DNA of 64,000 bases from Arthrobacter sp. SW1 (GCF_001766675.1 NZ_MJLT01000034.1:1-64000); one strand, 5' to 3'; positions 47,999-57,312 are shown, numbered from the stretch's first letter. Notes: generated by a model from the sequence alone, not told the origin. Program-made: numbers and translations.

Positions 47999-48952
47999 TT
48001 AGAGGTCCTTCCGGCAGTGCGCCGAATGGAGCTTGTAGAGGCCGGTGAGGTCGCCGTCCTTGAGCCCGTCCGGGGCACCGATCTCCGGGTACATCAGCTG
48101 GACAGGATCGTCCACATGGTCCAAACCCACCACATGGGCCAGCTCGTGCTGCATGACCGCCAGGACGTAGTCGGAACCGCCGGGCATACCGAGCAGCTCG
48201 GCGATCTGGTGGGTGTCCAGGTCAAGGCGGCCGGAAACGTAGCTGCGGGGCCCGGAACCGAAGCTGTAGGCGGTGCTGCCGCCGGTGCCGATCACCTTGT
48301 CCGCCAGGGTGGGAGCCACCTCCGGGGTGGTCCAGGAAACCAGGATCGGAGCCCAGCGCTCACCGTACAGCTTGGGCTGGTAGGCCTCGCGCTTCTCCGA
48401 GGGTTTTTCCTTGGTGGCGCCGTCGTTGATGAATTTGAGCCCGGTGGCGGCGGAAATGTTCGCGATTGCCTGCTCCAGCAGGCCCTCGGAACCGATCGGG
48501 GCGAGTTCGGCGTTCACCACGTAGTGCACCGGCCGGCAGGGGGAGTAGCCCACGGGCGTGCCGTCCGGATTGGTGGCCAGGAACTTGTAGGAGCCGCTCT
48601 CCGTCGCGGGTTTCGCGGGAGTGAGGAGCGGTTTGCCGGCTTCTTCGAGTCCCGGCGGCGGAGCGTCGTCGCCCTGCTTCGCGGCCTGCTTCGGCACGTC
48701 GGTGGCTTTGCCGGGTTGCGAAGCCGGGGCCTTGCCGGCATGGGTAGAGGGAGCTTCGTGCTCAGTGCTGTGTTCAGCACCCGGCAACGCCGGGAACAAG
48801 GAAGTGATCCTCGGATCGCCGCGCAGGAAGCCGCTGACCAACAGCGCCACCACTGCCGCCACAGCGACCACCAGCAGGTTCCGGAAGACGGCGCGCGCGG
48901 TGCCGGACCGCCTGTGCGGCCGGCCGCCGTCGGGCTCTATTTCCGGGTACAT
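47999..48952 (-). CDS. Membrane-anchored matrixin-like zinc metalloprotease
   Basis: A 317-residue protein with one N-terminal transmembrane helix (about 23-42, FRNLLVVAVAAVVALLVSGF), a Pro/Ala/Lys-rich linker (about 60-118), and a metzincin domain. The zinc motif HELAHVVGLDH gives His269, Glu270, His273 and His279; the Met-turn is QLMYPE (Met287). Such peptidase M10A-like proteins are secreted or anchored outside the cell; substrates are unknown. Two Cys (139 and near the C-terminus) might form a disulphide. It converges on the sox operon terminator and is not part of the betaine pathway. Confidence 0.85.
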   Translation of the reverse strand: MYPEIEPDGGRPHRRSGTARAVFRNLLVVAVAAVVALLVSGFLRGDPRITSLFPALPGAEHSTEHEAPSTHAGKAPASQPGKATDVPKQAAKQGDDAPPPGLEEAGKPLLTPAKPATESGSYKFLATNPDGTPVGYSPCRPVHYVVNAELAPIGSEGLLEQAIANISAATGLKFINDGATKEKPSEKREAYQPKLYGERWAPILVSWTTPEVAPTLADKVIGTGGSTAYSFGSGPRSYVSGRLDLDTHQIAELLGMPGGSDYVLAVMQHELAHVVGLDHVDDPVQLMYPEIGAPDGLKDGDLTGLYKLHSAHCRKDL

Positions 48953-48991
48953 CCAACTCCCTGCGTTGTGGTCGAACGGCGGCAGTGCCGC

Positions 48992-50128
48992 TTAGCCGAC
49001 GACGGTGCCGAAGAGCAGGCCCAGGGCGTACGTTGCGGCGGCGGCACCAAGGCCGATGGCGAGCTGCCGGAGGCCGCGCGTGAGCGGCGAGGTGCCGGAC
49101 AGCAGACCGACGACGGCGCCCGTCCCCAAGAGCGCGACGCCCACCAGCGTACCGGCCGCCACGAGGGCAGCGAAACCGCCCATGCTGAAAATGAACGGCA
49201 GGATGGGCACGATGGCGCCCGAGGCGAAGAAGCAGAAACTGGAGAGCGCGGCGCCCCAGGCCGAGCCGACGGCCTCGTGCTCGTTGCCGCCTTCTTCTTC
49301 CGCCTCGGGGTGCAGGGACAGCGAGGGATCGCAGTCGCAGGAGAAGGTGCCCATGCGTTCGGCGGCGCGGTGCTCGGCGGCCTCGCGGCTCATGCCGCGG
49401 GCCAGGTACACGAGCACCAGTTCGTTGTGCTCGATGTCCAGGGACGGTGCGGCGGCCAGGGTCACCTGCGTGGGACGGGTCGCGCGCAGCAGTTCCAGCT
49501 GCGAACGGACCGAGACATATTCGCCGGCGCCCATGGACAAGGCGCCGGCCAGCAGGCCCGCGATGCCGCTGAACAGCACCACGGTGGTGGGGACGCCGGT
49601 GGCCGCCATGCCCATGACCAGGGACAGGTTGCTGACCAGGCCGTCATTGGCGCCGAAGACGGCGGCCCGGAAGGAACCCGAAAGACGGTTGCGCCCGCGG
49701 GTTGCCAGGCCGCGGACCACTTCTTCGTGGATCTGTTCGTCGGCGGCCATGGCACGGGTGGCCGAGGGATCGTTGGCGTAGGGGGAGCGGCTTTCGGCGC
49801 GCTGGGCGAGGGCCAATACGAACACCGAACCGAAGTGGCGGGCCAGGAAACCCAGCATCCGGCTGCGCATCGAGGCGGCCTTCGGCATGCCCGCGTGATC
49901 GCCCAGCAGGCGCAGCCAGTGGGCTTCGTGGCGGCCTTCGGCCTCGGCGAGTGCCAGCAGGATGTCCCGTTCCTCGCCTTCGCGCCGCTGGGCAAGCTCG
50001 CGGTACACGGCAGCTTCGGCACGTTCGTCGGCGAGGTACTGCCGCCACCGCTTGATGTCTGCGGAGGAGGGGGTTTCCCTCGGCGGGGTGTCTTTTTGTG
50101 TGTCCACTGGGTCTTTTGGCGTTGGCAC
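48992..50128 (-). CDS. VIT1/CCC1-family transporter fused to a ferritin-like domain
   Basis: A 378-residue protein. Residues 25-75 form a rubrerythrin/ferritin-like helical segment with Glu35, Glu38 and ExxH (Glu64, His67), suited to binding a di-iron or other metal site. From about residue 150 comes the VIT1/CCC1 transporter (GSFRAAVFGANDGLVSNLSLVMGMA), then LSMGAGEYVSVRSQ, a cytoplasmic metal-binding loop, and three C-terminal helices. These proteins move Fe2+ or Mn2+ out of the cytoplasm. I chose GTG at 50128, which has an AGGAG about 10 nt upstream; starts at 50197 or 50107 are possible. No iron-responsive box was recognised. Confidence 0.85.
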   Translation of the reverse strand: MPTPKDPVDTQKDTPPRETPSSADIKRWRQYLADERAEAAVYRELAQRREGEERDILLALAEAEGRHEAHWLRLLGDHAGMPKAASMRSRMLGFLARHFGSVFVLALAQRAESRSPYANDPSATRAMAADEQIHEEVVRGLATRGRNRLSGSFRAAVFGANDGLVSNLSLVMGMAATGVPTTVVLFSGIAGLLAGALSMGAGEYVSVRSQLELLRATRPTQVTLAAAPSLDIEHNELVLVYLARGMSREAAEHRAAERMGTFSCDCDPSLSLHPEAEEEGGNEHEAVGSAWGAALSSFCFFASGAIVPILPFIFSMGGFAALVAAGTLVGVALLGTGAVVGLLSGTSPLTRGLRQLAIGLGAAAATYALGLLFGTVVG

Positions 50129-50340
50129 TTGTGATGGGCTCCTGGCTGGCGCGGGCGGATGGTCGTCGCCCCGTTGCAACCCCCACCATAGCGCCAATTT
50201 CCGCGGATTTTTGGCTGGCGATCCTCAGCCGGAAGTTTCGGTACGCCTCAAAGACCGCGCACTGTATCCGGTGCCTTGACCCCCGGCAGGGGCAGTGCTC
50301 AGATGGAGGAACCAGCAGATTGCCAACGGGAGGTTGCACC

Positions 50341-50529
50341 GTGAACAGTACCGAAACGCACGCCTGGCATCCCGAGCGTCCCACCGTGGAGTCGGATCCC
50401 GCCTACGACTACAGCGAGGACATCGCCGTGGACGAGGACTGGGACGAGGAAGACGACGCCATCGATGAAGAGGAACGGGTGGTCCCGCTCGATATCGACG
50501 AACACCGCGAAGAAGAGGACGAGGAGTAG
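50341..50529 (+). CDS. Small, strongly acidic protein of unknown function
   Basis: A 62-residue protein starting at GTG 50341, 7 nt after GGGAGG. It begins NSTETHAWHPERP and from residue 20 is dominated by Asp and Glu (DYSEDIAVDEDWDEEDDAIDEEE and HREEEDEE), so it must be disordered or bind basic partners or cations. No known domain. The ribosome site, codon bias and absence of an opposing gene support it being real. It converges on the small gene at 50536. Confidence 0.65.
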   Translation: MNSTETHAWHPERPTVESDPAYDYSEDIAVDEDWDEEDDAIDEEERVVPLDIDEHREEEDEE

Positions 50530-50535
50530 CCTGCG

Positions 50536-50841
50536 CTAGTCCAGGATGAACGGCAGCTCCTTGCCGGAGCGGCAACCGCGTGCGGCGACGGCGAGGAGCA
50601 GCTTCCGTTCGGCCGGAAACCACAGCGCGGGCCGCACCGCGCGGGCCAGCGCCTGCAGGAGGACGTCCGCTTCCGCGCAGCGGTAGCGTTCGGGGTTGCC
50701 TCCGGTGAACAGCAGCACCCAGCCGCTACCGGCGTCGACACAGGGGAGGACGCGCCGAGGCGTGGGGTCAGCTAAAGGGTTGGTGTCCACCGCGGGCGCA
50801 TCGGCGTGGATGGTGGTGCCGGTGGCGGCATCGAAAGGCAT
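50536..50841 (-). CDS. Small hypothetical protein
   Basis: A 101-residue protein of unknown function, starting at ATG 50841 preceded by AGGAGAAGG. Notable segments are CVDAGSGWVLLFTGGNPERYRCAEADVLLQALARAVRPALWFPAERKLLLAVAARGCRSGKELPFILD; three Cys residues and an aromatic-rich core suggest a small globular cytoplasmic domain. No membrane helix or signal. The longer frame to 51021 has no ribosome site. It may share a transcript with nothing else, since the symporter gene upstream ends in a terminator. Confidence 0.6.
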   Translation of the reverse strand: MPFDAATGTTIHADAPAVDTNPLADPTPRRVLPCVDAGSGWVLLFTGGNPERYRCAEADVLLQALARAVRPALWFPAERKLLLAVAARGCRSGKELPFILD

Positions 50842-51034
50842 GGCCTTCTCCTGGGGGAGTTGCTCTTGCCTGGCCGGTTGTCTCGGGTCCGGTACAGGCC
50901 GCTTCCTCATCCGAACCACCCGTGAACATGGGGTTGGTGCGTGGCCAGTCGGAGCTTGGCGCCACATCTCTTGAAGCTGGAACTTACTGTAGCGCAGCGC
51001 CCGCGGCGCGGTGAACGCCAAGCCGGCTTAACGA

Positions 51035-51073
51035 CGACGGCGGCGCCTCCTGCGAAAGGAGGCGCCGCCGTCG
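51035..51073 (-). terminator. Terminator hairpin of the symporter gene
   Basis: Perfect 16-bp stem (51035-51050 with 51058-51073) and 7-nt loop TGCGAAA, 24 nt beyond the symporter stop on the minus strand. Confidence 0.8.
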
Positions 51074-51096
51074 GGCGTCCAGGGAGTACGCTGCCG

Positions 51097-52614
51097 CTAG
51101 GCGGTGGGCGCGGGGACGTCCTCGTCCGCGATCCGGGTGCCGGCAACGCGGGCGTTCCACGCCTGCATGACCGCGGGATCGGTGGGCTTGCTGAGGAGCG
51201 ACACCGCGATGTAGACCACGGCGGAGGCGACCAGGCCGTAGTAGATCGGTTCGTTGGCGTAGATGCCGTCCAGCGGAGCCTTGGCATTGATCTCCAGCAC
51301 GATCATGGTGCCGAGCGTGATCACGGAACCGACCGCCATGGAGGCTGCCGCCGCCACGCCGGTGCCGCGCTTCCAGACCAGGCCTCCGAGGATGGCAACC
51401 AGCAGGCCGCCCACCAGGATGTCGTAGGCGATGGTGAGGGCGGCGACCACGTCCTTGGTGGTGATCGCGATGATGATCGCCACGATGCCCAGGCCCAGCA
51501 CCCAGTAGCGGTTGGCCTTGACGTCGTGCTCGGGGTTGTCCGTGTCCTCGGTGCTGATGTCCTTGCCGAACCAGCTGGCCACGAAGGGCAGGACGTCGGC
51601 GCGGGCCACCGTGGCGGCGGCGATCAGGGCGCCGGATGCAGTGGACATCATGGCGGCCACGGCAGCGGCGAGCACCAGGCCGCCGATGCCGATCGGGAGC
51701 AGGTGCATGGCGACCTCGGCGTAGACGTCGTCCTTGGCCTTGATCTCGATGCCGGCCAGGGCTACGTTGGCGGCCATGCCGATCAGGGCGCCGGCCAGGC
51801 CGTAGAGGATGCAGTAGACGCCGGCGGTGGCGCCGCCCCAACGGGCCACGGTGGGCGTCTTGGCGGTGAAGACGCGCTGCCAGATGTCCTGGCCGATCAG
51901 CAGGCCCAGGGTGTAGACCACGAAGTAGGTGATGATGGTCTGCAGGCCGATGCCGTCGATCTGGAAGAAACTTTCGTCAACGCGCTGGCGGATGCCGTCC
52001 AGCCCGCCGGCGGCGGTCAGGGAGAAGGGCAGCATGAGGAAGAAGATGCCCACCGTCTTGATGACGAACTGGACCTGGTCGGCCAGGGTGATGGACCACA
52101 TGCCGCCGATGGTGGAGTACACCAGCACGATCGCGCCGCCGATGGCGATGGCCAGGGAACGGTCCCAGCCGAAGAGCACCACGAAGATGGTGGCGTAGGC
52201 ACCGGTGGAGGTGGCGCAGAGCATCAGGGTGTAGGCCAGCATGACGATGCCGGAGGTCTGCGTTGCCTTGCTGCCGTAGCGAAGGGTCAGCATCTGGGAG
52301 ACCGTGTAGATCTTCAGCTTCTGGATGGTGCCGGCGAAAAGCAGGCTGAGCAGCAGCACGCCGGCGCCGATGGCCACCACGAGCCACATGCCGGAGATGC
52401 CGAACTTGTAGCCCAGGCCCACGCCGCCCACGGTGGAGGCGCCGCCCAGGACGACGGCGGCCATGGTGCCGGTGTAGAGGAACGGCCCCAGGCGGCGGCC
52501 GGCCACCAGGAAGTCGCTGTTGTTCTTGGTGCGGGACTTGCCCCACCAGCCGAAGGCCAGCATGGCGAGGAGGTACACCACCACGATGGCGATGTTGATG
52601 AACGTCGAGTCCAT
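51097..52614 (-). CDS. Sodium:solute symporter (SSS family)
   Basis: A 505-residue Na+-coupled uptake carrier with about 13 helices. The N-terminus INIAIVVVYLLAMLAFGWWGKSRTKNNSDFLVAGRRLGPFLYTGTMAAVVLGGASTVGGVGLGYKFG and the helix-5/6 stretch VYSTIGGMWSITLADQVQFVIKTVG are SSS hallmarks; AMMSTASGALIAAATVARADVL is the helix-8 Na+-site region. ATG at 52614 is chosen; the longer frame to 52869 overlaps the divergent gene. It is divergent from an XRE-cupin regulator. Candidates for substrate are polyamines, amino acids or purine-related compounds; sequence alone does not decide. Confidence 0.88.
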   Translation of the reverse strand: MDSTFINIAIVVVYLLAMLAFGWWGKSRTKNNSDFLVAGRRLGPFLYTGTMAAVVLGGASTVGGVGLGYKFGISGMWLVVAIGAGVLLLSLLFAGTIQKLKIYTVSQMLTLRYGSKATQTSGIVMLAYTLMLCATSTGAYATIFVVLFGWDRSLAIAIGGAIVLVYSTIGGMWSITLADQVQFVIKTVGIFFLMLPFSLTAAGGLDGIRQRVDESFFQIDGIGLQTIITYFVVYTLGLLIGQDIWQRVFTAKTPTVARWGGATAGVYCILYGLAGALIGMAANVALAGIEIKAKDDVYAEVAMHLLPIGIGGLVLAAAVAAMMSTASGALIAAATVARADVLPFVASWFGKDISTEDTDNPEHDVKANRYWVLGLGIVAIIIAITTKDVVAALTIAYDILVGGLLVAILGGLVWKRGTGVAAAASMAVGSVITLGTMIVLEINAKAPLDGIYANEPIYYGLVASAVVYIAVSLLSKPTDPAVMQAWNARVAGTRIADEDVPAPTA

Positions 52615-52697
52615 GAAGGCTCCTGGGGATTTTTGGGGAGATTGTGTTCCGGCTTTTTCGGCAATTCCTTGGAATATTGCCTGGAAGTCAACACTTG

Positions 52698-52707
52698 TTG
52701 CATGCAA
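52698..52707. promoter_or_regulatory. Palindrome between symporter and XRE-cupin genes
   Basis: TTGCATGCAA is a perfect 10-bp palindrome in the 218-bp divergent region 52615-52832, a reasonable operator for the XRE-cupin protein. No other structure stands out in that gap. Confidence 0.45.
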
Positions 52708-52832
52708 GGATATGTAGTGATGGGCGTAACAGTCAAGGATGACGCCGGGCGGCGGGCGGGGCTTCAAGGTGACGCCCGCTACTATGGCCCACAGGTACGG
52801 GCCGCGTCTTATCGGCCTTGAAAGGTTCGTGA

Positions 52833-53408
52833 ATGAAGGCTCTTCCCGTTGAACCCAGCAACGTTCCACTTGCCATCGGGTCCAGGATCCGTGCTGCCCG
52901 CCAGTCCCAGCGGCTCACCATCGAACAGGTTGCCGAAGCCACCGGGCTGACCAAAGGCTTCCTCAGCCGCGTTGAACGCGATCTGACCTCGCCGTCCGTG
53001 GCTTCCCTGGTCACGCTGTGCCAGGTCCTGTCCGTGTCCATCGGCGATCTTTTCGCGGCGCCCGAGACGCACCTGACGCGCCGCGACGACGGACCGAAGA
53101 TTTCCCTCGGCGGCGAAGGAATCGTCGAACGGCTCCTCACTGCCCGCTCCGAACGCCGCCTGCAGATCATCCAGGCCGTGATCGAACCGCGTGGCCGCGG
53201 CGAATCCGAGCTCTACGCAGTGGACTGCGACGTGGACGTGCTGCACGTTATCAAAGGCCGGATCCAGCTGATCCTGAGCAACGAAAAGTACGAGCTCGAA
53301 GAAGGGGATACCCTGTCCTTCCCCGGCCGGGAGCCGCACACCTGGGTCAATCCCACCGACGACACCGTCGAGGTGCTCTGGATCCTGGTCCCGGCGGCCA
53401 GCCGCTGA
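52833..53408 (+). CDS. XRE-family regulator with cupin sensor domain
   Basis: A 191-residue regulator: helix-turn-helix 3 domain at about residues 15-70 (AIGSRIRAARQSQRLTIEQVAEATGLTKGFLSRVERDLTSPSVASLVTLCQVLSVSIGDLF) and a C-terminal cupin (about 105-188, ESELYAVDCDVDVLHVIKGRIQLILSNEKYELEEGDTLSFPGREPHTWVNP), which would bind the effector. This is the PuuR/HipB-like architecture common for amine and amino acid catabolic regulators. Divergent from the SSS symporter and probably its repressor. Confidence 0.88.
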   Translation: MKALPVEPSNVPLAIGSRIRAARQSQRLTIEQVAEATGLTKGFLSRVERDLTSPSVASLVTLCQVLSVSIGDLFAAPETHLTRRDDGPKISLGGEGIVERLLTARSERRLQIIQAVIEPRGRGESELYAVDCDVDVLHVIKGRIQLILSNEKYELEEGDTLSFPGREPHTWVNPTDDTVEVLWILVPAASR

Positions 53409-53417
53409 TTTCCCGCG

Positions 53418-55397
53418 TCAGCCTACGTGCACCCAGGGCCGCCGGGTGACGTCCGGTTCGGCCTCGCGGAGCACTTCCCGGGTGACGGGCGCGATTTCCC
53501 CTTCGCCGAAGAACAGGAACTTGCTCAAGTTGGCGATCGGATTGCCCTCGGTCCAACGGAAGTAGATGTGCGGCATCAGCCCGGTGACGTCGCGGATGTG
53601 CAGGAGGACCGCCGCGAGTGTGTTGGGTACGTTGTTGCTGTGGACTTCCAGGACCCGGAACCCGTGCCGATGCTTGCCCTCCACCAGCAGTTCCTGTTCA
53701 AAGTCCGAGCTGTCATCCACGATCACCTCGATGAAGAGGGCGTTGCAGTCCACCGGCAGGTGGTTGGCCTGCTGCGCGTGCTCCAGTTTTTCCCGGTAGC
53801 GCTCGACGCCGGCCCGCTTGGGTTCGTGGGCGATCATCCGGATGGGGCCCTCGTCATTGGCTGCTGTGAACTCCAGGGCCTGTTCGTCCATCTTGATGTG
53901 GGTGGCCCGCAGTTCGAAGGAGCGCCGGATCCTGGATGCGAAGCTCACCACCACGATGCCGAGGATGAACATGGCGGCGATCCGGATGCCGTCCGGCCGT
54001 TCCACCACATTGGCCACCGTGGTGTAGCTGAACACGAGTGCTACCGCGCCGAACGCCAGGGTCTTCACGCGCTGCCGGCGACGCTTGGCGGACAGTGTCA
54101 CCGCAATGGACGCGGAGGTCATCAGCACCAGCACGCCGGTGGCGTACGCGCCGCCCTGCGCTTCGACGTCGGCCTCGAAAACGATGGTGACCAGGAAGGC
54201 AATGGCGGTGAACAGCAGGACCAGCGGGCGGACGGCCCGGGTCCATGACGGAGCCATGCCGAAGCGGGGAAGGTAGCGCGGCACCAGGTTCAGCAGGCCG
54301 GCCATGGCTGAGGCGCCGGCGAACCAGAGGATGGCGATGGTGCTGATGTCGTACGCCGTGCCGAAGGCATCGCCCAGGTACTGGTGTGCCAGGTAGGCCA
54401 GGGCGCGGCCGTTTGCCTTGCCGCCGGCTTCGAATTCGGCGGCCGGGATGAGGAAGGTGGTGATGAAGCTGGAGGCCACCAGGAAGGCACTCATAATGAG
54501 GGCCGCCGTCGTGAGCAGCTTGTGGGCGCCGCGGATGCGGCCCGCCGGGTGCTCTTCGGTGTCGTCCGGCTCGCCCTTGATCTGGGGCATGACGGCCACG
54601 CCGGTTTCGAAGCCGGACAAGCCAAGTGCGAGCTTGGGGAACACGAGCAGCGCGATGCCGATCATCACCAACGGGTTGCCGTGCTGCTGGTTCAGGGCGA
54701 CCCACCAGTCGGTGACAACATGCGCCTCGCTTGCCACATGGAACAGGCCCACCACCACAACCACGGCGTTGAGGAGCAGGAACGCACCGACCAGCAGGAC
54801 CGCCACGTTGATGGCCTCTTTGAAGCCGCGCAGGAAGACGATGCCCAGGCCGGCGATCAGGGCCAGCGTGATGGCAACCTCCTGGCCGTGCATCCATTCG
54901 GGCGCGAACGGGTTTTCCACCGCGTGGGCGCTCGCATCCGCGGCGGACAGAGTCATGGTGATCATGAAGTCGGTCGCCGCGAAGCCGAGCAGGGCCAGCA
55001 CGAACAGCTTGCCGCCCCAGCGGGGGAGCAGCTTCTCCAGCATGGCGATGGAGCCTTCGCCGCGCGGGCTTTCCGACGCGACGCGGCGGTAGACGGGCAG
55101 GGCGCCAAGCAGCGTGACGGCCACCAGGACGATCGTGGCCAGCGGCGAGACCATGCCCGCGGCAAGCGCTGCGATGGCCGGCTGGTAGCCGAGGGTCGAG
55201 AAGTAGTCGACGCCGGTCAGGCACATGACCTTCCACCAGGACTGCGGCTTGTGGTCCTTGGCCGCCTGTGTCCGCTGCGCTCCATGCCGTTTCCGGCCGG
55301 CGGGATCCGGCATGCCTTCAAGCAGCCAGTGCTTGAAGCTTCCGCTGGGTTTGTGCCGATTGGAGGGATCGGCCGGCGGCCGCATCAGGGTGCTCAC
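53418..55397 (-). CDS. APC-superfamily transporter with C-terminal cytoplasmic domain (KUP/KimA-like)
   Basis: A 659-residue membrane protein. After a basic 50-residue tail, [64 protein letters not shown] opens about 12 helices. The last roughly 170 residues ([38 protein letters not shown] onward) form a soluble domain. The layout, and the [10 protein letters not shown] motif, resemble KimA/YdaO-type potassium importers and related APC proteins rather than amino acid permeases. The upstream region has spaced CGTAA repeats suggestive of an OmpR-type regulator. Potassium uptake is a hypothesis only. Confidence 0.75.
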   Translation of the reverse strand: MSTLMRPPADPSNRHKPSGSFKHWLLEGMPDPAGRKRHGAQRTQAAKDHKPQSWWKVMCLTGVDYFSTLGYQPAIAALAAGMVSPLATIVLVAVTLLGALPVYRRVASESPRGEGSIAMLEKLLPRWGGKLFVLALLGFAATDFMITMTLSAADASAHAVENPFAPEWMHGQEVAITLALIAGLGIVFLRGFKEAINVAVLLVGAFLLLNAVVVVVGLFHVASEAHVVTDWWVALNQQHGNPLVMIGIALLVFPKLALGLSGFETGVAVMPQIKGEPDDTEEHPAGRIRGAHKLLTTAALIMSAFLVASSFITTFLIPAAEFEAGGKANGRALAYLAHQYLGDAFGTAYDISTIAILWFAGASAMAGLLNLVPRYLPRFGMAPSWTRAVRPLVLLFTAIAFLVTIVFEADVEAQGGAYATGVLVLMTSASIAVTLSAKRRRQRVKTLAFGAVALVFSYTTVANVVERPDGIRIAAMFILGIVVVSFASRIRRSFELRATHIKMDEQALEFTAANDEGPIRMIAHEPKRAGVERYREKLEHAQQANHLPVDCNALFIEVIVDDSSDFEQELLVEGKHRHGFRVLEVHSNNVPNTLAAVLLHIRDVTGLMPHIYFRWTEGNPIANLSKFLFFGEGEIAPVTREVLREAEPDVTRRPWVHVG

Positions 55398-55438
55398 AAT
55401 GTCCTTTCACGCAGCCCGGGGGACTGCTCCGGAAAGGA

Positions 55439-55490
55439 GCGTAAGACCCGCGCACACGCCGTAAACCCGGTCTTTACGGAATCCTTACGC
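55439..55490 (-). promoter_or_regulatory. Nested inverted/direct CGTAA repeats upstream of the KimA-like gene
   Basis: GCGTAAG (55439-55445) pairs with CTTACGC (55484-55490), and inside it CCGTAAA (55459-55465) pairs with TTTACGG (55473-55479). On the minus strand CGTAAGGA and CGTAAAGA are direct repeats 11 bp apart, the spacing of OmpR-family binding sites (MtrA/KdpE type). Confidence 0.5.
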
Positions 55491-55662
55491 GGGGTGTGAG
55501 CGGCGTCTCCTTGGATGTCCTTAAAGATTTTTTCCAATCGATGTAAGTAAACGGCTGCGGCGGGAAACCTATGGGGTGACAGGGCACTTCGAACCGGACG
55601 GACCGGACCTTCGCGGGGCGCCTTGCACTACAAGCAACTTCGTTCACGAATGGGGAAAGACC

Positions 55663-56418
55663 ATGCATTCAGCAGCATTTGGAAAGACCGCCGGCGGAAA
55701 GACCACCCTCGGCAAGGCCGCCGCGGCGGCTGCCTTCGCCCTCGCACTGGGCGCTTCGGTTGCCGCATGTGCTCCGGTGCCCTCGGCCGGGCCTGCGCAG
55801 GCGGGTTCCACCGGATCCGTGCAGGCGGGCCCGACGGCGGACCGCACCGCCGTGGAAGCCGTCGCCCTGGCGGCGTCGACGGATCCGGCGCCTGCCGCCA
55901 AGCCCAAGCCCGTCAAGACCTTCACCTTCCCGGACGGGCACATTTCCTTCCAGCACCCGGCCGGCTGGTCCGTACGTACGGCGGAATGCCCCACGATTCC
56001 CGGCGGCCCGGCGGAGTGCGTCGAAGCCAACATCATGAGCAAGGGGAAGCCGATCGCCGTCATGGTCAGCGGCTTTTACGGCGATGGGGCGGCAGGGCCG
56101 GTGAACCGCACGGTCTTTGATTCGGCGCTGGTACCGGGCCTGGCCGTCTCCGAGGACGATCCCACGTTCGCCTTCTTCAAGGACAGCTACGGCGACGTCA
56201 ACGACCACTACTTCATGACCATCGGCAGGGCCTCGGAGGCCGTCTCCGGCAGCATCAGCGGGGGAATGCCGCAGGTGCTCCTGCCCAACGGCGTGGGTGT
56301 CTTCCGGGTTTACATCGACTCCGGAAAGCTCGCCAACGACGCCGAAGCCCAGGCCTGGATGGCCACTGCCGAATACGCGCAGTTCAAGTCCATGTTGATG
56401 AGCGTCACCTACAAGTAG
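55663..56418 (+). CDS. Lipoprotein of unknown function, paralogue A
   Basis: A 251-residue lipoprotein: signal ending in lipobox VAAC with Cys36, a low-complexity Ala/Pro/Thr linker, then a globular domain beginning KTFTFPDGHISFQHPAGWSVRTAECP. ATG at 55663 follows GGGGAAAG; upstream in-frame ATGs lack a ribosome site. The domain resembles that of the next protein (FTF...PxxW(S/T)V(R/K)T, then VNRTVFDSALVPGLA against VQRTVIESGALPGLA), so the pair arose by tandem duplication. PsbP/DUF-type ligand-binding folds often start with such a hydrophobic-tryptophan motif, but function is unknown. Confidence 0.72.
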   Translation: MHSAAFGKTAGGKTTLGKAAAAAAFALALGASVAACAPVPSAGPAQAGSTGSVQAGPTADRTAVEAVALAASTDPAPAAKPKPVKTFTFPDGHISFQHPAGWSVRTAECPTIPGGPAECVEANIMSKGKPIAVMVSGFYGDGAAGPVNRTVFDSALVPGLAVSEDDPTFAFFKDSYGDVNDHYFMTIGRASEAVSGSISGGMPQVLLPNGVGVFRVYIDSGKLANDAEAQAWMATAEYAQFKSMLMSVTYK

Positions 56419-56485
56419 GACCAGTTCCACGGGCGGGGCCGTCGCCTGACGGCTCCGCCCGTGGACCCGCAAGAAAGGAAAGGCC

Positions 56486-57217
56486 ATGAACACATCACTT
56501 CGCCTGGCCGCCGCGGGAGCAGGACTCATGCTCACGGCAGTCCTCGCCGCCTGCGGAATGCCACAAGCGGCACCCGGCACGGCGCCGTCGGGCAGTCCCG
56601 TGATCGGAACGGTCAGCGAAACTCCCACGCCGGCGCCGAGCGTGACGGCGGCACCCACCGCGGAAAGCAAAGCGTTCACCTTCACCACCGAAAAGCTTTC
56701 GCTGCGTTATCCGAAGGAGTGGACCGTGAAGACGGACACCTTCCCCTTCGGCACGGTCACTGCGGAAACCGCGGCGTTCACTGACGCAGCAGGGAAAGCG
56801 GTGCTGGCAGTGAGCATCAACTCCAGCACGTACGACTACGCATGGCCCGTGCAGCGTACCGTGATCGAGTCGGGCGCACTTCCCGGACTTGCCTCGGGGG
56901 ACTGGAACCCTCCGATGAAGTACGCCTTCTATGTCGAAGAGCCGCAGAGTCCGGGCGGGCCGGGGGCCGTGTGCACGGCTTCGGTACTCCAGAAGGTCCC
57001 GAACGACGGCCTGGGCCAGTTGCGCGGCCTGCCCGTGGAGGGCCCGACGCCGGTGCCCTCGCCGATGCCGGAGGACCAGTCCATGCCGTACTTCATCGGC
57101 TTTGAACTGGCGGCGGAGGTCGAGAAGTGCGGCAGCGTTGCCGGGGCCAAGGCCTGGTGGGCCTCCGCCCAGGGCCAGCAGGCCAAAGCGGTCCTGCTGA
57201 GCCTTACCGCATCCTGA
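56486..57217 (+). CDS. Lipoprotein of unknown function, paralogue B
   Basis: A 243-residue lipoprotein with lipobox LAAC (Cys23) and a Pro/Thr-rich linker, then AFTFTTEKLSLRYPKEWTVKTDTFPFG, matching paralogue A. It has two further Cys residues (in AVCTASV and EKCGSV) that could form a disulphide. ATG at 56486 follows AAGAAAGGAAAGG, 67 nt after the first gene, so both are probably on one transcript. A strong hairpin follows at 57313. Both proteins are expected on the outer face of the membrane. Confidence 0.72.
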   Translation: MNTSLRLAAAGAGLMLTAVLAACGMPQAAPGTAPSGSPVIGTVSETPTPAPSVTAAPTAESKAFTFTTEKLSLRYPKEWTVKTDTFPFGTVTAETAAFTDAAGKAVLAVSINSSTYDYAWPVQRTVIESGALPGLASGDWNPPMKYAFYVEEPQSPGGPGAVCTASVLQKVPNDGLGQLRGLPVEGPTPVPSPMPEDQSMPYFIGFELAAEVEKCGSVAGAKAWWASAQGQQAKAVLLSLTAS

Positions 57218-57312
57218 GCTGCTCCGCCTCTGAGTTTCTCCGCCTCTGAGTTTCTCCGCTTCCCGGGTCACGCCAGCGGCAGGGAAGCGGCGGCTCGACT
57301 TAACAGCCATAC

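Noticed and set aside
55398-55662. c-di-AMP (ydaO-type) riboswitch before the KimA-like gene
   Set aside because: KimA genes in Firmicutes have one, but the conserved riboswitch segments were not found here; the repeats look like protein-binding sites.
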